Source of the DNA: UBA721 sp002705165
GTDB taxonomy: Bacteria; Planctomycetota; Planctomycetia; Pirellulales; Pirellulaceae
NCBI GenBank assembly: GCA_045565995.1
Contig: JBJLEF010000008.1
Location: 248,001 to 312,000 of the forward strand
Reading direction: 5' to 3'
Length of the DNA: 64,000 bases
The notes beneath the pieces were generated by a model, which ran no database searches, was not told the origin of the DNA, and saw only the letters and a program-made list of their open reading frames with translations. Positions 16,844 to 26,605 of this stretch are shown here, piece after piece; position 1 is the first letter of the stretch, and each line of letters begins with the position of its first letter. The translations under genes were made by a program, and so were the position numbers.

Positions 16844-17713
16844 TTAGTCCCTAAAAAAGTTCTTCGTCGGTTTGAAGATCGACGTATCGTCGACCCTCTT
16901 TAAGACAGATAACAGTTGCTGATCTTGTGAAACCCCAAGTGTCAAATCACCTGACACATCCTCCAACTCGATTGGACGGCCGTGACACAACTCTCGTTGC
17001 TGCTGTTGTTCCAGAATTGTCTGATGAAATCCTGAAAGGATCTCCAATGGATTCCGCAACAACGTTTCAACAGCTCCTACCGAATCGAATTCCGGAGCCA
17101 CTGCCTGGCCTATCTTAAATGCACCAATCGAAGTTCGTTGCAAGTCAGTCATCACCGCACCGGTTTGTAATGCTTCACCGATATCCCGGCCTAAAGATCG
17201 AATATATGTTCCGCTGGTACATTTAACCTCGATTGTCAAAACAGGGTATTTGTAAGCTACCACTTCGATATGGAACACTTGAATTTCACGCGGTTGAAGC
17301 TCAACTTTCTCACCTTGACGGGCCAAATCATATGCTCGTTTCCCATTAACCTTTAATGCTGAAAATGCAGGAGGCATTTGCTGCTGGACACCCGAAAAAG
17401 AAGCGACAACTGCCTTGACAGTTTTAAGGTTAGGAACTGCTAGGACGTTACGGCTAACGACCTCTCCTTCAATATCTTCGGTATTGCTTACTTTGCCCAA
17501 CTGGAAGGTACCTAGGTAAGTTTTACTAACCGAGTGAATATACTCGGTTAATCTGGTAGCTCGTCCAACCATCAGCACGAGAACGCCTGTAGCGAGGGGA
17601 TCCAAGGTACCCGCATGTCCTACTTTTACTGGCCGGATCATACGTTGCACAACATTCACGACATCTCGAGATGTCATTCCCTTGGGTTTGTCGACATTGA
17701 GAATTCCGAACAC
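16844..17713 (-). CDS. truB: tRNA pseudouridine-55 synthase
   Basis: Makes pseudouridine 55 in the T-loop of tRNAs. Its 289 residues include the family start GILNVDKPKGMTSRDVV and the catalytic Asp in VGHAGTLDPLATGVLV (about 36-51). KTYLGTFQLGKVSNTEDIEG, the RAYDLARQGE segment and TCSGTYIRSLGRDIGEAL-type residues (about 160) follow. The C-terminus is short, without a full PUA domain. It reads left towards ftsK and is divergent from hemB across 250 bp. Confidence 0.96.
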   Translation of the reverse strand: MFGILNVDKPKGMTSRDVVNVVQRMIRPVKVGHAGTLDPLATGVLVLMVGRATRLTEYIHSVSKTYLGTFQLGKVSNTEDIEGEVVSRNVLAVPNLKTVKAVVASFSGVQQQMPPAFSALKVNGKRAYDLARQGEKVELQPREIQVFHIEVVAYKYPVLTIEVKCTSGTYIRSLGRDIGEALQTGAVMTDLQRTSIGAFKIGQAVAPEFDSVGAVETLLRNPLEILSGFHQTILEQQQQRELCHGRPIELEDVSGDLTLGVSQDQQLLSVLKRVDDTSIFKPTKNFFRD

Positions 17714-17963
17714 AATGCATCCTTTGAAGGAGAGGATTTAAACCATAAGCAGCAAGATTTAGCTATTCTTCGAATTGCATCGGAATGGATACTAATCGCG
17801 AACCAACAAATTCCACTGGATAAGGCCAATTTACACCAGTAAAAAGCCTGCCTAAAGCCAGACTGCAATCCATAATATAAAGGTATACCGCTGGTCATGA
17901 CTCTCTTTCAATTATAGAAAGCCCGGCCGCCCCATCGAGACGACTAAGAAAAGTTCAACAGAT

Positions 17964-18968
17964 ATGAATGCTGAACCCTCATTTCCCTCACTCCGAATGC
18001 GACGCCTGCGTTATAACGCTGGTGTGCGAAATCTGACTCGACACACCCGTTTACACCCAGGTTCACTGATCCTGCCACTTTTTGTGCGTGTAGGCGAGAA
18101 TATCCGTCAGGAAATCGGCTCCATGCCTGGACAGTACCAACTGTCGATCGATCAACTGATTGAAGAAGCCAAAGAAGCACGGGACCTAGGGTTGGGGGGC
18201 GTGATACTGTTTGGAATTCCTGATGAGAAAGACCAGCAGGGGAGCGATGCCCTACACGCGGGCGGCATCGTTCAACAAGCGGTGGCTGCTATCAAGAATT
18301 CCGTCCCCAACCTGTTAGTTCTTACCGACTTATGTATGTGTGAATACACTGACCATGGCCACTGTGGCATCCTCCACGAACAGGCCGGAATCACAGACGT
18401 TTCCAATGACCCTACATTGGAATATCTCGGCAAGCAGGCCGTGACTCATGCCGAACAAGGTGCCGATATCATTGCACCCAGTGGTATGATGGACGGCATG
18501 GTGCAGGCCATCCGTCGTGCTTTAGACAGTGCCGACTTCGCTCACATTCCTATCATGAGTTATGCAGCTAAGTACGCCAGCAGTTATTACGGCCCCTTTC
18601 GTGATGCTGCTGAAAGTGCGCCAAGCTTCGGAGACCGTCGAACCTATCAAATGGACTTTACTGCTCAGGCAGAGCAAGCTCTACGGGAGGTGGAGCTAGA
18701 CGTTCAGGAAGGCGCAGACATGCTGATGGTTAAACCGGCTCTTGCCTATCTGGATATCATTACACGAGTTGCCCAGAACTATCCCGGGATACCACTGGCG
18801 GCGTACAACGTCTCCGGCGAGTATAGTATGGTAAAAGCAGCTGCTGCCAATGGATGGATTGACGAAGCACGCGTCGTTGATGAAACAATGACTGCAATCC
18901 ACCGTGCAGGAGCAGATATTATCCTTACTTACTGGGCCAAGGATATTGCTCGTCGGGTTTGCTCTTAG
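17964..18968 (+). CDS. hemB: Delta-aminolevulinic acid dehydratase (porphobilinogen synthase)
   Basis: Condenses two 5-aminolevulinates to porphobilinogen in tetrapyrrole synthesis. It has 334 residues. Visible are PLFVRVGENIRQEI, the cysteine-rich metal site DLCMCEYTDHGHCG (about 121-134, pointing to a zinc-dependent enzyme), and the two Schiff-base lysines in SYAAKYASSYYGPFRDA (about 200) and MLMVKPALAYLD (about 255). The gene is followed 52 bp later by hemL, an operon of consecutive haem-precursor enzymes. The ATG lies close to the LRMRRLR start of the family. Confidence 0.97.
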   Translation: MNAEPSFPSLRMRRLRYNAGVRNLTRHTRLHPGSLILPLFVRVGENIRQEIGSMPGQYQLSIDQLIEEAKEARDLGLGGVILFGIPDEKDQQGSDALHAGGIVQQAVAAIKNSVPNLLVLTDLCMCEYTDHGHCGILHEQAGITDVSNDPTLEYLGKQAVTHAEQGADIIAPSGMMDGMVQAIRRALDSADFAHIPIMSYAAKYASSYYGPFRDAAESAPSFGDRRTYQMDFTAQAEQALREVELDVQEGADMLMVKPALAYLDIITRVAQNYPGIPLAAYNVSGEYSMVKAAAANGWIDEARVVDETMTAIHRAGADIILTYWAKDIARRVCS

Positions 18969-19020
18969 TTCTCCCCACTTCCCTCTTGATCGATCTCTAC
19001 CATTCCATGGGAATCTAAAA

Positions 19021-20304
19021 ATGTCCTACCAAAAAAGCCGACAGATCTTCGAAGCCGCTCAATCACTTATGCCTGGCGGGGTAAACAGCCCTGCTAGAGC
19101 TTTTGGTTCTGTTGGTGGTACGCCTCTGGTCATCGACCGAGGTGAAGGAGCCTACATCTACGACGTCGATGGAAATCGGTTAATCGATTACATTCAATCA
19201 TGGGGCCCCATGATTCTTGGACATAAACACCCTTCCGTCATAGCCTCGGTCGAAGCTGCATTGGCCAAGGGCTTCAGTTTTGGTGCTCCGACCGAAGGTG
19301 AAAATGAACTAGCCGAACTGATCATCGCAGCAGTCCGCTCGGTTGAAAAAGTTCGTTTGGTCAATTCAGGTACTGAAGCCACAATGAGTGCTATCCGTTT
19401 AGCCCGTGGTTTTACCGGTCGCGATGTTATTGTTAAGTTCGCTGGAAACTACCACGGTCACGTGGATAGTCTGCTTGTTGCTGCCGGCAGTAGTGCGGCA
19501 ACTCTCGCAGTACCCAATTCACCGGGTGTTACAGCGGGCACCAGCAAGGACACCTTGATCCTGACCTATAACGACAGCGAAGGGGTAAGGCAGGCATTCA
19601 AACAGCACGGCAGCCGAATTGCCGGCGTCATCTTTGAGCCCGTGGTTGGCAATATGGGTTGTGTGATTCCAGACAAGGAATTCCTGCAAACGCTTCGGGA
19701 CTGTACAACTGCCAGCGGAGCCTTATTGATCTTTGATGAAGTAATGACCGGATTCCGAGTTGCTTACGGAGGTGCACAGCAGCTCTGGGAAATTACTCCT
19801 GATCTTACAACACTTGGGAAAATAGTCGGCGGGGGCATGCCTATCGGCGCCTATGGTGGCCGAGCTGACATTATGGATCATATCCTGCCAGCTGGGCAGG
19901 TATTTCAGGCCGGCACACTCAGTGGTAATCCCATCGCCTGCGCAGCAGGAAGTGCAACCTTACGCGAATTGCGTGACAACTCACCCTACGAATACCTGGA
20001 AAAACTCGGGGATAAACTGACAATCGGCCTTCAACAAGCTGCTGCAACAGCAGGACAAAACTGCTGCGTTCAACGTGTAGGCAGCATGATGACTCTATTC
20101 TTCAACTCAGGACCCGTCCGATGCTGGGAAGATGCTGCTGAAAGCGATACCGAGAAATTTGGTCGCTACTTCTGGGGTCTGATTAAAAGCGGTATCTACA
20201 TGCCATGCAGCCAGTATGAAGCGTTATTCATTTCAGCCGCTCATACAGAGGAAGACATTCAGGCAACAATTGAGGCAGCTCAATCCGTCCTCGCCAGTAT
20301 CTAA
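19021..20304 (+). CDS. hemL: Glutamate-1-semialdehyde 2,1-aminomutase
   Basis: PLP enzyme converting glutamate-1-semialdehyde to 5-aminolevulinate, the substrate of HemB just upstream (C5 pathway). It has 427 residues from the ATG at 19021, which follows hemB's stop by 52 bp. The frame is open further upstream into hemB but the family start (SYQKSRQIFEAAQSLMPGGVNSP) supports this ATG. Visible motifs are FVNSGTEA-type VRLVNSGTEATMSAIRLAR, FAGNYHGHVDSLLV, IFDEVMTGFRVAYGG and the PLP lysine in TTLGKIVGGGMPIGAYGG (about 266). Confidence 0.97.
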   Translation: MSYQKSRQIFEAAQSLMPGGVNSPARAFGSVGGTPLVIDRGEGAYIYDVDGNRLIDYIQSWGPMILGHKHPSVIASVEAALAKGFSFGAPTEGENELAELIIAAVRSVEKVRLVNSGTEATMSAIRLARGFTGRDVIVKFAGNYHGHVDSLLVAAGSSAATLAVPNSPGVTAGTSKDTLILTYNDSEGVRQAFKQHGSRIAGVIFEPVVGNMGCVIPDKEFLQTLRDCTTASGALLIFDEVMTGFRVAYGGAQQLWEITPDLTTLGKIVGGGMPIGAYGGRADIMDHILPAGQVFQAGTLSGNPIACAAGSATLRELRDNSPYEYLEKLGDKLTIGLQQAAATAGQNCCVQRVGSMMTLFFNSGPVRCWEDAAESDTEKFGRYFWGLIKSGIYMPCSQYEALFISAAHTEEDIQATIEAAQSVLASI

Positions 20305-20314
20305 TACCGCCGGG

Positions 20315-21070
20315 CTATTTACCGTCGTGTAGACGATCACCGAGGAAGTTATCCAATTCCTCAATCGCATATATCTGATTTGCTGTTTGTGCAATTGGGT
20401 AAGCGATACGCCTAAACTCTACGGTACGAGCCTCGTCATCCAGAATGACATAACAACTTCGGGAATCCCCATCGCGTGGTTGCCCAACGCTACCAACATT
20501 AATCATGACTTTGCGATCGTCTAAATGATATACGTTTTCGAGTTGCATGAGCGTCAGAAATTCAAACTCTTCTGTAAAGACGCCGGGCACATGCGTATGG
20601 CCCTGAAAGCAATATTTAGGGATTAGCGAGAACACTTTCTCGATCTTACGACGGTTATAAACATCTTCCGGGAAAATATATTCGTTAATTGGATTACGAG
20701 CACTTCCATGTACGAACAGGAATTCGTCCACATGATGAGTCCGCGGTAATTCTGCGAGAAACCGCCAGCGCCGCCTAGCATCCTCCGAGTCTTCCGCATC
20801 AAACTCGAGTTGTTTACGAGTCCAAAAAATTGCTCGTTCTGCGGTGGTCGAGAATCCTTCAGGATCAAACAACGCTGCCTGATCATGATTCCCCAGAATA
20901 CATTGTTGGAAATTAGAAACTTCGTCAATACATTCCCGAGGACTCGGCCCATAACCTATCACATCTCCTAAACAGAAGATCTCGTCGATCTGTTGTTCCT
21001 TGATATCCTGCAGTACTTTTTGCAGAGCAATCAGGTTGCCATGAATGTCACTTACCAGCGCCCGTCTCAA
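20315..21070 (-). CDS. Calcineurin-like metallophosphoesterase, paralogue A
   Basis: Binuclear metallophosphoesterase of 251 residues in the YfcE/diadenosine-tetraphosphatase-like group. All metal-binding blocks are present: SDIHGN (7-12), LGDVIGYGPSPREC (about 35-48), GNHDQAA (about 60-66), FVHGSARNP (about 119) and CFQGHTHVPG (about 155). It starts with TTG at 21070, preceded by AGGTG. It lies 44 bp downstream of a closely related gene (21115-21873) on the same strand, evidently a tandem duplication, and the two are probably cotranscribed. Substrate (nucleotide, phosphoprotein or phosphodiester) cannot be told. Confidence 0.92.
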   Translation of the reverse strand: MRRALVSDIHGNLIALQKVLQDIKEQQIDEIFCLGDVIGYGPSPRECIDEVSNFQQCILGNHDQAALFDPEGFSTTAERAIFWTRKQLEFDAEDSEDARRRWRFLAELPRTHHVDEFLFVHGSARNPINEYIFPEDVYNRRKIEKVFSLIPKYCFQGHTHVPGVFTEEFEFLTLMQLENVYHLDDRKVMINVGSVGQPRDGDSRSCYVILDDEARTVEFRRIAYPIAQTANQIYAIEELDNFLGDRLHDGK

Positions 21071-21114
21071 ATGGTCACCTATCCGCCGTTTTCAATTTCC
21101 AGAGCGATTCCTCT

Positions 21115-21873
21115 TTAGCGACCAGCTCGCAGGCGGTCTCCAAGAGAATTGTGTAATTCATCAATACTATAGATTTTACGAGCAGTTTGGTCGTACGGAT
21201 AGTTCAGGCGTCGAAATTGAATGAGCTTCGTTTCAGAATCAAAGATTGCGTAGCTACTACGATTATCCTCGTCACGCGGTTGCCCAACACTACCAACATT
21301 GATCAGAGCCTTCTGAGGTCCTAACTGATATTCAAAGTCACACTCGTCCGGAGCGATGAAATCAAAGTCATGAGTAAAGACCCCGGGAATGTGCGTATGT
21401 CCCTGAAAACAATACATCGTCACTCGTTCAAAGATCAATTCAAGCTTTGGTTTTTTATAAACATCTTCCGGAAAGACATATTCATTGGTGGGCTCCCGAG
21501 CACTTCCGTGCACGAACATCACTTCACCTTCTACATGCATCCGCGGCAATTCGCCCAAAAAATCCCATCGTCGATTAATTTGCGAAGGATTGCCCGAAGA
21601 TTTTTCTAACTCGTCTCGCGTCCAGTATACTGCCTGCAAGGCAACAGGATTAAAACCATCGGGATCGAACAACGTTGCTTCATCATGATTGCCAAGAATC
21701 GTGACGTCACAATGACGCATGACTGCATCTAAGCATTCACGAGGATTCGGTCCATACCCCACGATATCACCCAGACAAATAATCCTAGTAATACCCTGTT
21801 CTTGAATATCGGCTAAGACTACCTGTAGAGCTTCATAATTACCGTGGATGTCACTGATTAGTGCGTACTTCAC
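21115..21873 (-). CDS. Calcineurin-like metallophosphoesterase, paralogue B
   Basis: 252 residues, collinear with the neighbouring paralogue over its whole length: SDIHGNYEALQ, LGDIVGYGPNPRECLD, LGNHDEATLFDPDGFNPVA, FVHGSAREPTNEYVFPEDVY, CFQGHTHIPGVF, and INVGSVGQPRDEDNRSSYAI. The shared N/S-VGQPRD-block and C-terminal SIDELHNSLGDRL confirm recent common ancestry. Same likely chemistry as paralogue A. It is divergent from tsaB. Confidence 0.92.
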   Translation of the reverse strand: MKYALISDIHGNYEALQVVLADIQEQGITRIICLGDIVGYGPNPRECLDAVMRHCDVTILGNHDEATLFDPDGFNPVALQAVYWTRDELEKSSGNPSQINRRWDFLGELPRMHVEGEVMFVHGSAREPTNEYVFPEDVYKKPKLELIFERVTMYCFQGHTHIPGVFTHDFDFIAPDECDFEYQLGPQKALINVGSVGQPRDEDNRSSYAIFDSETKLIQFRRLNYPYDQTARKIYSIDELHNSLGDRLRAGR

Positions 21874-22036
21874 AGATTGAACCTAAAACAACTAAAATCT
21901 ACTACGAATGTTCTATTGTGTGACAAACTCTCAATCATATCTACCACAGATATAGAAAGTCCTTATGATTATATGGGTTCGTTTGTCGAGCCCATCAATG
22001 TCATCCATAAACTTTTCCAATCCACGAGTCTGTGCC

Positions 22037-22708
22037 TTGAGAATTTTAGCGATCGAAACCACTGAGCGACAGGGATCCATTGCGATTAGTGAGTCTGGCT
22101 CACTGCAATATCATCATCAGTTACCTGCCGATGACCGCTCTGCCGCCACCCTGGCACCAGAAATAAAAGCGATTTGTGCTGCCTATCAATGGCGCCTTGA
22201 AAATATCGATCGATTCGCAGTGACCACAGGCCCCGGTTCCTTTACCGGACTACGAGTCGGTATCGTAACCACCAAGACACTCGGCTACGCACTAGGCAAA
22301 GACGTGGTTGGTATTAATACGCTAGATGCAATAGCCATCCAGTCAAATCACACGGGCGAGTTGGAAGTCGTCATGGATGCTCAGCGAAACGAAGTCTTCT
22401 CCCGACGATATTTGCTAGAAGATGGTAAGCCGCCAACCCCCCTGACGGATGTCTCCATCATTGACGATCAGATTTGGGCGGAACAATTACCAGAAGGCAT
22501 CAAAGTCACGGGGCCGGTACTAAAGAAGCTTCAGGAGAGACTTCCTAGCCATGTCGCCCTGGAAAATGAATCCAACTGGGCTCCAAGAGCAGAAAGCGTC
22601 GCTCTTCTTGCAGCTATCGCCGAGCCAATTGCCTCTCCTCTGGAATTGATGCCGAATTATTTCCGCCAAAGTGCAGCCGAAGAAAAGCACGCTCAAAACA
22701 AAAGCTAA
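22037..22708 (+). CDS. tsaB: tRNA threonylcarbamoyladenosine biosynthesis protein TsaB
   Basis: Partner of TsaD in the complex that makes t6A37 in ANN-decoding tRNAs; an ASKHA-fold protein without its own catalytic role. From a TTG at 22037 it reads RILAIETTERQGSIAI, the usual family start, followed by LAPEIKAI, the diagnostic TTGPGSFTGLRVGIVTTKTLGYAL (about 66-89) and a C-terminus of 223 residues total. The frame is open upstream, and an ATG at 21998 (13 residues longer) is an alternative start. It ends 37 bp from the convergent end of mnmE, another tRNA-modification gene. Confidence 0.92.
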   Translation: MRILAIETTERQGSIAISESGSLQYHHQLPADDRSAATLAPEIKAICAAYQWRLENIDRFAVTTGPGSFTGLRVGIVTTKTLGYALGKDVVGINTLDAIAIQSNHTGELEVVMDAQRNEVFSRRYLLEDGKPPTPLTDVSIIDDQIWAEQLPEGIKVTGPVLKKLQERLPSHVALENESNWAPRAESVALLAAIAEPIASPLELMPNYFRQSAAEEKHAQNKS

Positions 22709-22745
22709 GCAGCGAACCATTCCGGCTAACTCAAAGCTGAAACAG

Positions 22746-24110
22746 CTATTTGCCGATGCAGAACGTGCTGAAAATACGATCCAAAATATCGTCCGTATAA
22801 ACCGTACCCACGACCAAGCCAAGTTGATTTAGGGCAGTTCGCAATTCTGCCGCAACTAGCTCTTCGACCCATTTTTGATCACATAAGTCTAATGCCCGTT
22901 GCACACTTTTTCTGGCGGTTTCCAAACTGTCAAAACAGCGGGCAGCCGTCTGTTGTACCACCGGACCTTCAGTGGCCTGCTGACAAAACAGGCCTGTCAA
23001 ATGGTCTCTTAGTGTCATCACTCCCTCTAAGGTGTGAGAGGTAGCTACCTGAGCAGCCGTATGAAACTTAAATTCTGGAATATCTTTTTTCGTACAAACT
23101 ACGACTCGTGTCCCCAGAGGAGTCTGCTGTAGCTGTTCAATTTCCCAGGCATCCAACTCCCGACTACCGTCAATACATAGGAGTTCGACATTCGCGGTTT
23201 CCGACTGTTGACTGGTCATGCCCTGAGCTTCTGATTCGATTTCGGATAATTGTTCAACACTTAACTCCACCCCTGCCGTGTCAATCAACGTGCAATCAAT
23301 CCCACCGATACTCCAACGGCGAGTTACATAATCGCGTGTTGTTCCGGCAACCTCTGAAACAATGGCGACCTCTTCTCCCACCAAAGCATTTAGCAAGCTA
23401 CTTTTACCAACGTTCGGTAATCCCCGCATAAGAATCCGAACATGGTTGGATTGTACGAGACGGCTATTTAGTTGCCCGAGGATCCCTTCTAACTGTTTCG
23501 CAACAGCATCGACCTGAGTGCGAAGTTGGTCCTGTGAAATGAATTCAATATCCTCTTCCACAAAGTCCAGCCCTGCTTCCAAATGAGCTAACAACTCAAG
23601 TAGCTTGTCACGCAAGGCTTGCAAATCTTTGTTAAGGCCCCCCGCCAACTGACTCAAGGCGACGGACAATTCCTGCTGGTCAACGGCATCAATTACACCC
23701 AAGACAGCTTCAGCCTGTGTCAGATCCAGCCTACCAGCCAGAAAGGCTCTCATGGTAAATTCGCCTGGTTCGGCAATCCGAACTTGCTCTCCACCTACCC
23801 GGCAAACGTAATTCAATGCCGCCTGTAACAATGGCGCGGCACCGGGTAAATGAATCTCAACCGAAGGCTGACGTGTATAACTGCGATGATCAGGCCAAAA
23901 GTAAAACTGAGCTTTGCAAGGAGGAAACTCACCTATCCGGAGTGTCTCGACGGTCACTGTCGGATGTTGGAACTCTTGAAGATCAACAGATTCGTTCAGC
24001 ATAGACTCCAAACACGCTGCGGCGTCTGGACCACTGATCCGAACAATACCCCTTTGAGCCTGCCCCGCAGCAGATGCAATTGCACAGATGGTATCATCAG
24101 TATTAAACAA
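22746..24110 (-). CDS. mnmE: tRNA uridine-5-carboxymethylaminomethyl modification GTPase MnmE
   Basis: GTPase that with MnmG modifies the wobble uridine of certain tRNAs. It has 454 residues: N-terminal tetrahydrofolate-binding domain (DTICAIASAAGQAQRGIVRISG), helical domain, and an inserted G domain with P-loop GLPNVGKSSLLNAL (about 233), TTRDYVTRR and DTAGVE. The C-terminal CIGK motif with the catalytic cysteine is intact (FCIGK at the end). The start is TTG at 24110 with GAGG seven bases upstream. It follows yidC by 48 bp in the same direction, the common yidC-mnmE order. Confidence 0.97.
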   Translation of the reverse strand: MFNTDDTICAIASAAGQAQRGIVRISGPDAAACLESMLNESVDLQEFQHPTVTVETLRIGEFPPCKAQFYFWPDHRSYTRQPSVEIHLPGAAPLLQAALNYVCRVGGEQVRIAEPGEFTMRAFLAGRLDLTQAEAVLGVIDAVDQQELSVALSQLAGGLNKDLQALRDKLLELLAHLEAGLDFVEEDIEFISQDQLRTQVDAVAKQLEGILGQLNSRLVQSNHVRILMRGLPNVGKSSLLNALVGEEVAIVSEVAGTTRDYVTRRWSIGGIDCTLIDTAGVELSVEQLSEIESEAQGMTSQQSETANVELLCIDGSRELDAWEIEQLQQTPLGTRVVVCTKKDIPEFKFHTAAQVATSHTLEGVMTLRDHLTGLFCQQATEGPVVQQTAARCFDSLETARKSVQRALDLCDQKWVEELVAAELRTALNQLGLVVGTVYTDDILDRIFSTFCIGK

Positions 24111-24158
24111 ACCAGCGCCTCTATACGTTACGATGGCCGTAACAGCCGAGCAACTCCT

Positions 24159-26525
24159 CTAGCGTCGACGGCGACCACCACGAAGGCTGTCGAGTTGTTT
24201 GCGTCGCTCACTATTACCATCGCCAGAAGACAGAGAACGTTGTTGCTTTTCACCCATTTCCATCATCAACCGAGCCATCAAACCTGGTTTCTTTTTCTTT
24301 AATCGACGCTCTTCCGCCAATTTCTCTAAATAAGCATCAGGGTCAGAGATTTTAGGTAGCAACTTACGCTCTAGAATCCCCCAAGTGCTGGACGCTATAA
24401 AGTAGATACAAAGACCACTGGCAACACGAAAAAACATGAATCCCATGAACAAGAACATAAACTTCATCATTCGCTGGGCCATGCGTTGAGTATCATCAGT
24501 CGCCGGGGGAGTGTAAATCACCGACTGCAGAAGGAATAAAAAAATCGTAAGCAGCGGCAATAAATTCAGATAAGGACCGACAAGTCCTCCACGATTGATG
24601 AGAAACGTCGTCGATTCTCCAAAGTACTGGAGCATGTCCGGTCCAGCAAGGTTGGTGCACCAGTCCAAGCCCGGTAGTAAAGCCTGCCCACGCAGTTCAA
24701 CGTCAACCATAATACTTCGATAGAGACCGAAAAAGATTGGCATCTGAACAAAAACAGGTAAACAGCCGGCCAAGGGGTTATAACCATACTTAGCAAATAA
24801 CTGCTGCTGTTTCATCGTTTTTTGACGAGGGTCGTCTTTGTACTTCTCGTTAATCTTTGTCATCTGTGGCTTCAAAAAGCCCATCATCTGGGTACCGCGT
24901 ACCTGTTTACGACTCAACGGATGCATACAACCTCGGACAAGGATCGTAAGCATGATAATGGCAACACCATAATTTCCCACAAGGCTCTGAAAAAAGTGCA
25001 TGATGCCACTAAGAGGTCGAGCGATAGCGCGGAACCATCCATATTCAATAACATTATCCATTCCATAAGACTGCAAGAGTTCATCAAGTTTTGGTCCCAC
25101 AAAGATTCGCAGATCATTACTCACTGTTGCTCCGGCAGCCACTTCAAATTCGTCACTGTCGATGAAGAACGAAGTATTTGGAACGCCGGCTGATTTATCC
25201 GTCACACCTTCAATCGGTTCAGCGAGAACCGTACGAACATCGCTAATGGACAACCCGATGCCAGGCTGCTCACCGCCGCCAACAAAACCTGCTGCAAAAA
25301 ACTGTGAGTCTGTCACCAGATAGTTCAAAGTCGGTTCTGTTTCTTCGACTTCCCAAATCGAGGAGGAAGGCTCTTCTTTATTCTCCCGTGCGAATTCGAG
25401 AATGGTAGCAGCACGAACATCGTCTTCATTGCCATCCAAGCTCCACTTCACATCGCGTGTTTTCCCAACCGAAGTCCACCAGGATTCGTTTACGATGCTA
25501 TTGGGTCCATACTGACGTAAAGCAAGTCGCTGTGAAGTATCCCCTTTATTCGCAAATGCGAGATTTAAACCTATATGATACGATTGGTCACCACTGAGTT
25601 GCGCCAGTGAATACGTTTTCGAAACTTCAATCTGTCCACTCAACGGACCGGACACAGTTTCCGGAGCGTCAGCTCCAGCTTCTTCCGTCACTTCCGAGAC
25701 ACCTGCGACGTTGTCCAACAATAATTGGAAGGTAATGGTTCGCTCATCGCTACTGGCGATGGACCAGTTACTTTGCATCAATGAAGGAACATTAGCCGGC
25801 TCGTCGTTATCAGAAATTTGATTATTAATACGAGTTAAAGTTGTTCGCAGTGAATTATCCGGCGTATTTGGTGTTTCCTGTTCAGGATCCACCGGAGGAA
25901 ATGGTTGAGGGTCAATGACCTGCAATGGTTTGTCGGTCAACTCAACTTCTACTGAAGACGCTTCTCCGCCCCGTTCATACTTAACCTCTACCCTTTCACC
26001 AACGGCCGTTTGTCGCAAAGCCTTTTCGATATCTTCACCGCTCGCCAAAGGAGTACCATGGACTGAAGTGAGCACATCCCCCACCTGAATCCCAGCAATG
26101 TCAGCGGGCGTCCCATCTCCCACAACTCGCACCTTAACTCCGACGCCATCTTCCTCGACGGGGATCGGAGCTAAATAGCCCAGATATCCATGTTTAAACT
26201 CAATAACACCATATTTCAATTCTCCATCGTCATCGCGCTCAACCAGTTCGATGCGATCAAGCGACGCGCCTCGGGTATTAAAGTATGCCAGATACTTTTC
26301 CCCTTTAGCAGGATCATAGGACCCTAAAGCGACGAAAACTTCCTCCTGCTCACCAACGAGCACAGGGGCAGCTTCGACAACTTCTGCTGGTTGTTCAACG
26401 CCATCTTCAATCGACGGAGGCTCCGGGACAAGCCCGAGCCATCGCATAGCTAGCTGCGTAACAATCAGCATAATACCGAAGAGCAACATGAAGCGTACGA
26501 AAGAGTTCTGTTTTTCCACCGACAT
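24159..26525 (-). CDS. yidC: Membrane protein insertase YidC with periplasmic PDZ domain
   Basis: Inserts and folds inner-membrane proteins with or without Sec. It has 788 residues, against about 550 for E. coli. N-terminal transmembrane anchor about 11-28. The large periplasmic region carries an extra PDZ-type domain at about 120-205 (VRVVGDGTPADIAGIQVGDVL and VKYERGG). The conserved five-helix insertase domain lies at about 525-735 (YGVAIIMLTILVRGCMHPLSRKQ, GCLPVFVQMPIFFGLYRS, ASGLCIYFIAS), with a basic tail ending in RGGRRRR that may contact ribosomes. AAGGA precedes the ATG. mnmE follows. Confidence 0.96.
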   Translation of the reverse strand: MSVEKQNSFVRFMLLFGIMLIVTQLAMRWLGLVPEPPSIEDGVEQPAEVVEAAPVLVGEQEEVFVALGSYDPAKGEKYLAYFNTRGASLDRIELVERDDDGELKYGVIEFKHGYLGYLAPIPVEEDGVGVKVRVVGDGTPADIAGIQVGDVLTSVHGTPLASGEDIEKALRQTAVGERVEVKYERGGEASSVEVELTDKPLQVIDPQPFPPVDPEQETPNTPDNSLRTTLTRINNQISDNDEPANVPSLMQSNWSIASSDERTITFQLLLDNVAGVSEVTEEAGADAPETVSGPLSGQIEVSKTYSLAQLSGDQSYHIGLNLAFANKGDTSQRLALRQYGPNSIVNESWWTSVGKTRDVKWSLDGNEDDVRAATILEFARENKEEPSSSIWEVEETEPTLNYLVTDSQFFAAGFVGGGEQPGIGLSISDVRTVLAEPIEGVTDKSAGVPNTSFFIDSDEFEVAAGATVSNDLRIFVGPKLDELLQSYGMDNVIEYGWFRAIARPLSGIMHFFQSLVGNYGVAIIMLTILVRGCMHPLSRKQVRGTQMMGFLKPQMTKINEKYKDDPRQKTMKQQQLFAKYGYNPLAGCLPVFVQMPIFFGLYRSIMVDVELRGQALLPGLDWCTNLAGPDMLQYFGESTTFLINRGGLVGPYLNLLPLLTIFLFLLQSVIYTPPATDDTQRMAQRMMKFMFLFMGFMFFRVASGLCIYFIASSTWGILERKLLPKISDPDAYLEKLAEERRLKKKKPGLMARLMMEMGEKQQRSLSSGDGNSERRKQLDSLRGGRRRR

Positions 26526-26605
26526 CTTCCTTCAATCGTGAAGTGAGCTAAAACGTTATTCTGGCGCAGCCCTTGAGATCTGCAAAGACCCAATCTTATA
26601 ACTAG

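Noticed and set aside
16585..16854. 89-codon open frame in the truB-ftsK gap
   Set aside because: It overlaps both inverted repeats, starts with GTG without a ribosome site, shows no family signature and has codon use unlike neighbours.
18904..19020. Earlier GTG start of hemL inside hemB
   Set aside because: It overlaps hemB and adds residues absent in the family; the ATG at 19021 aligns with the normal start.
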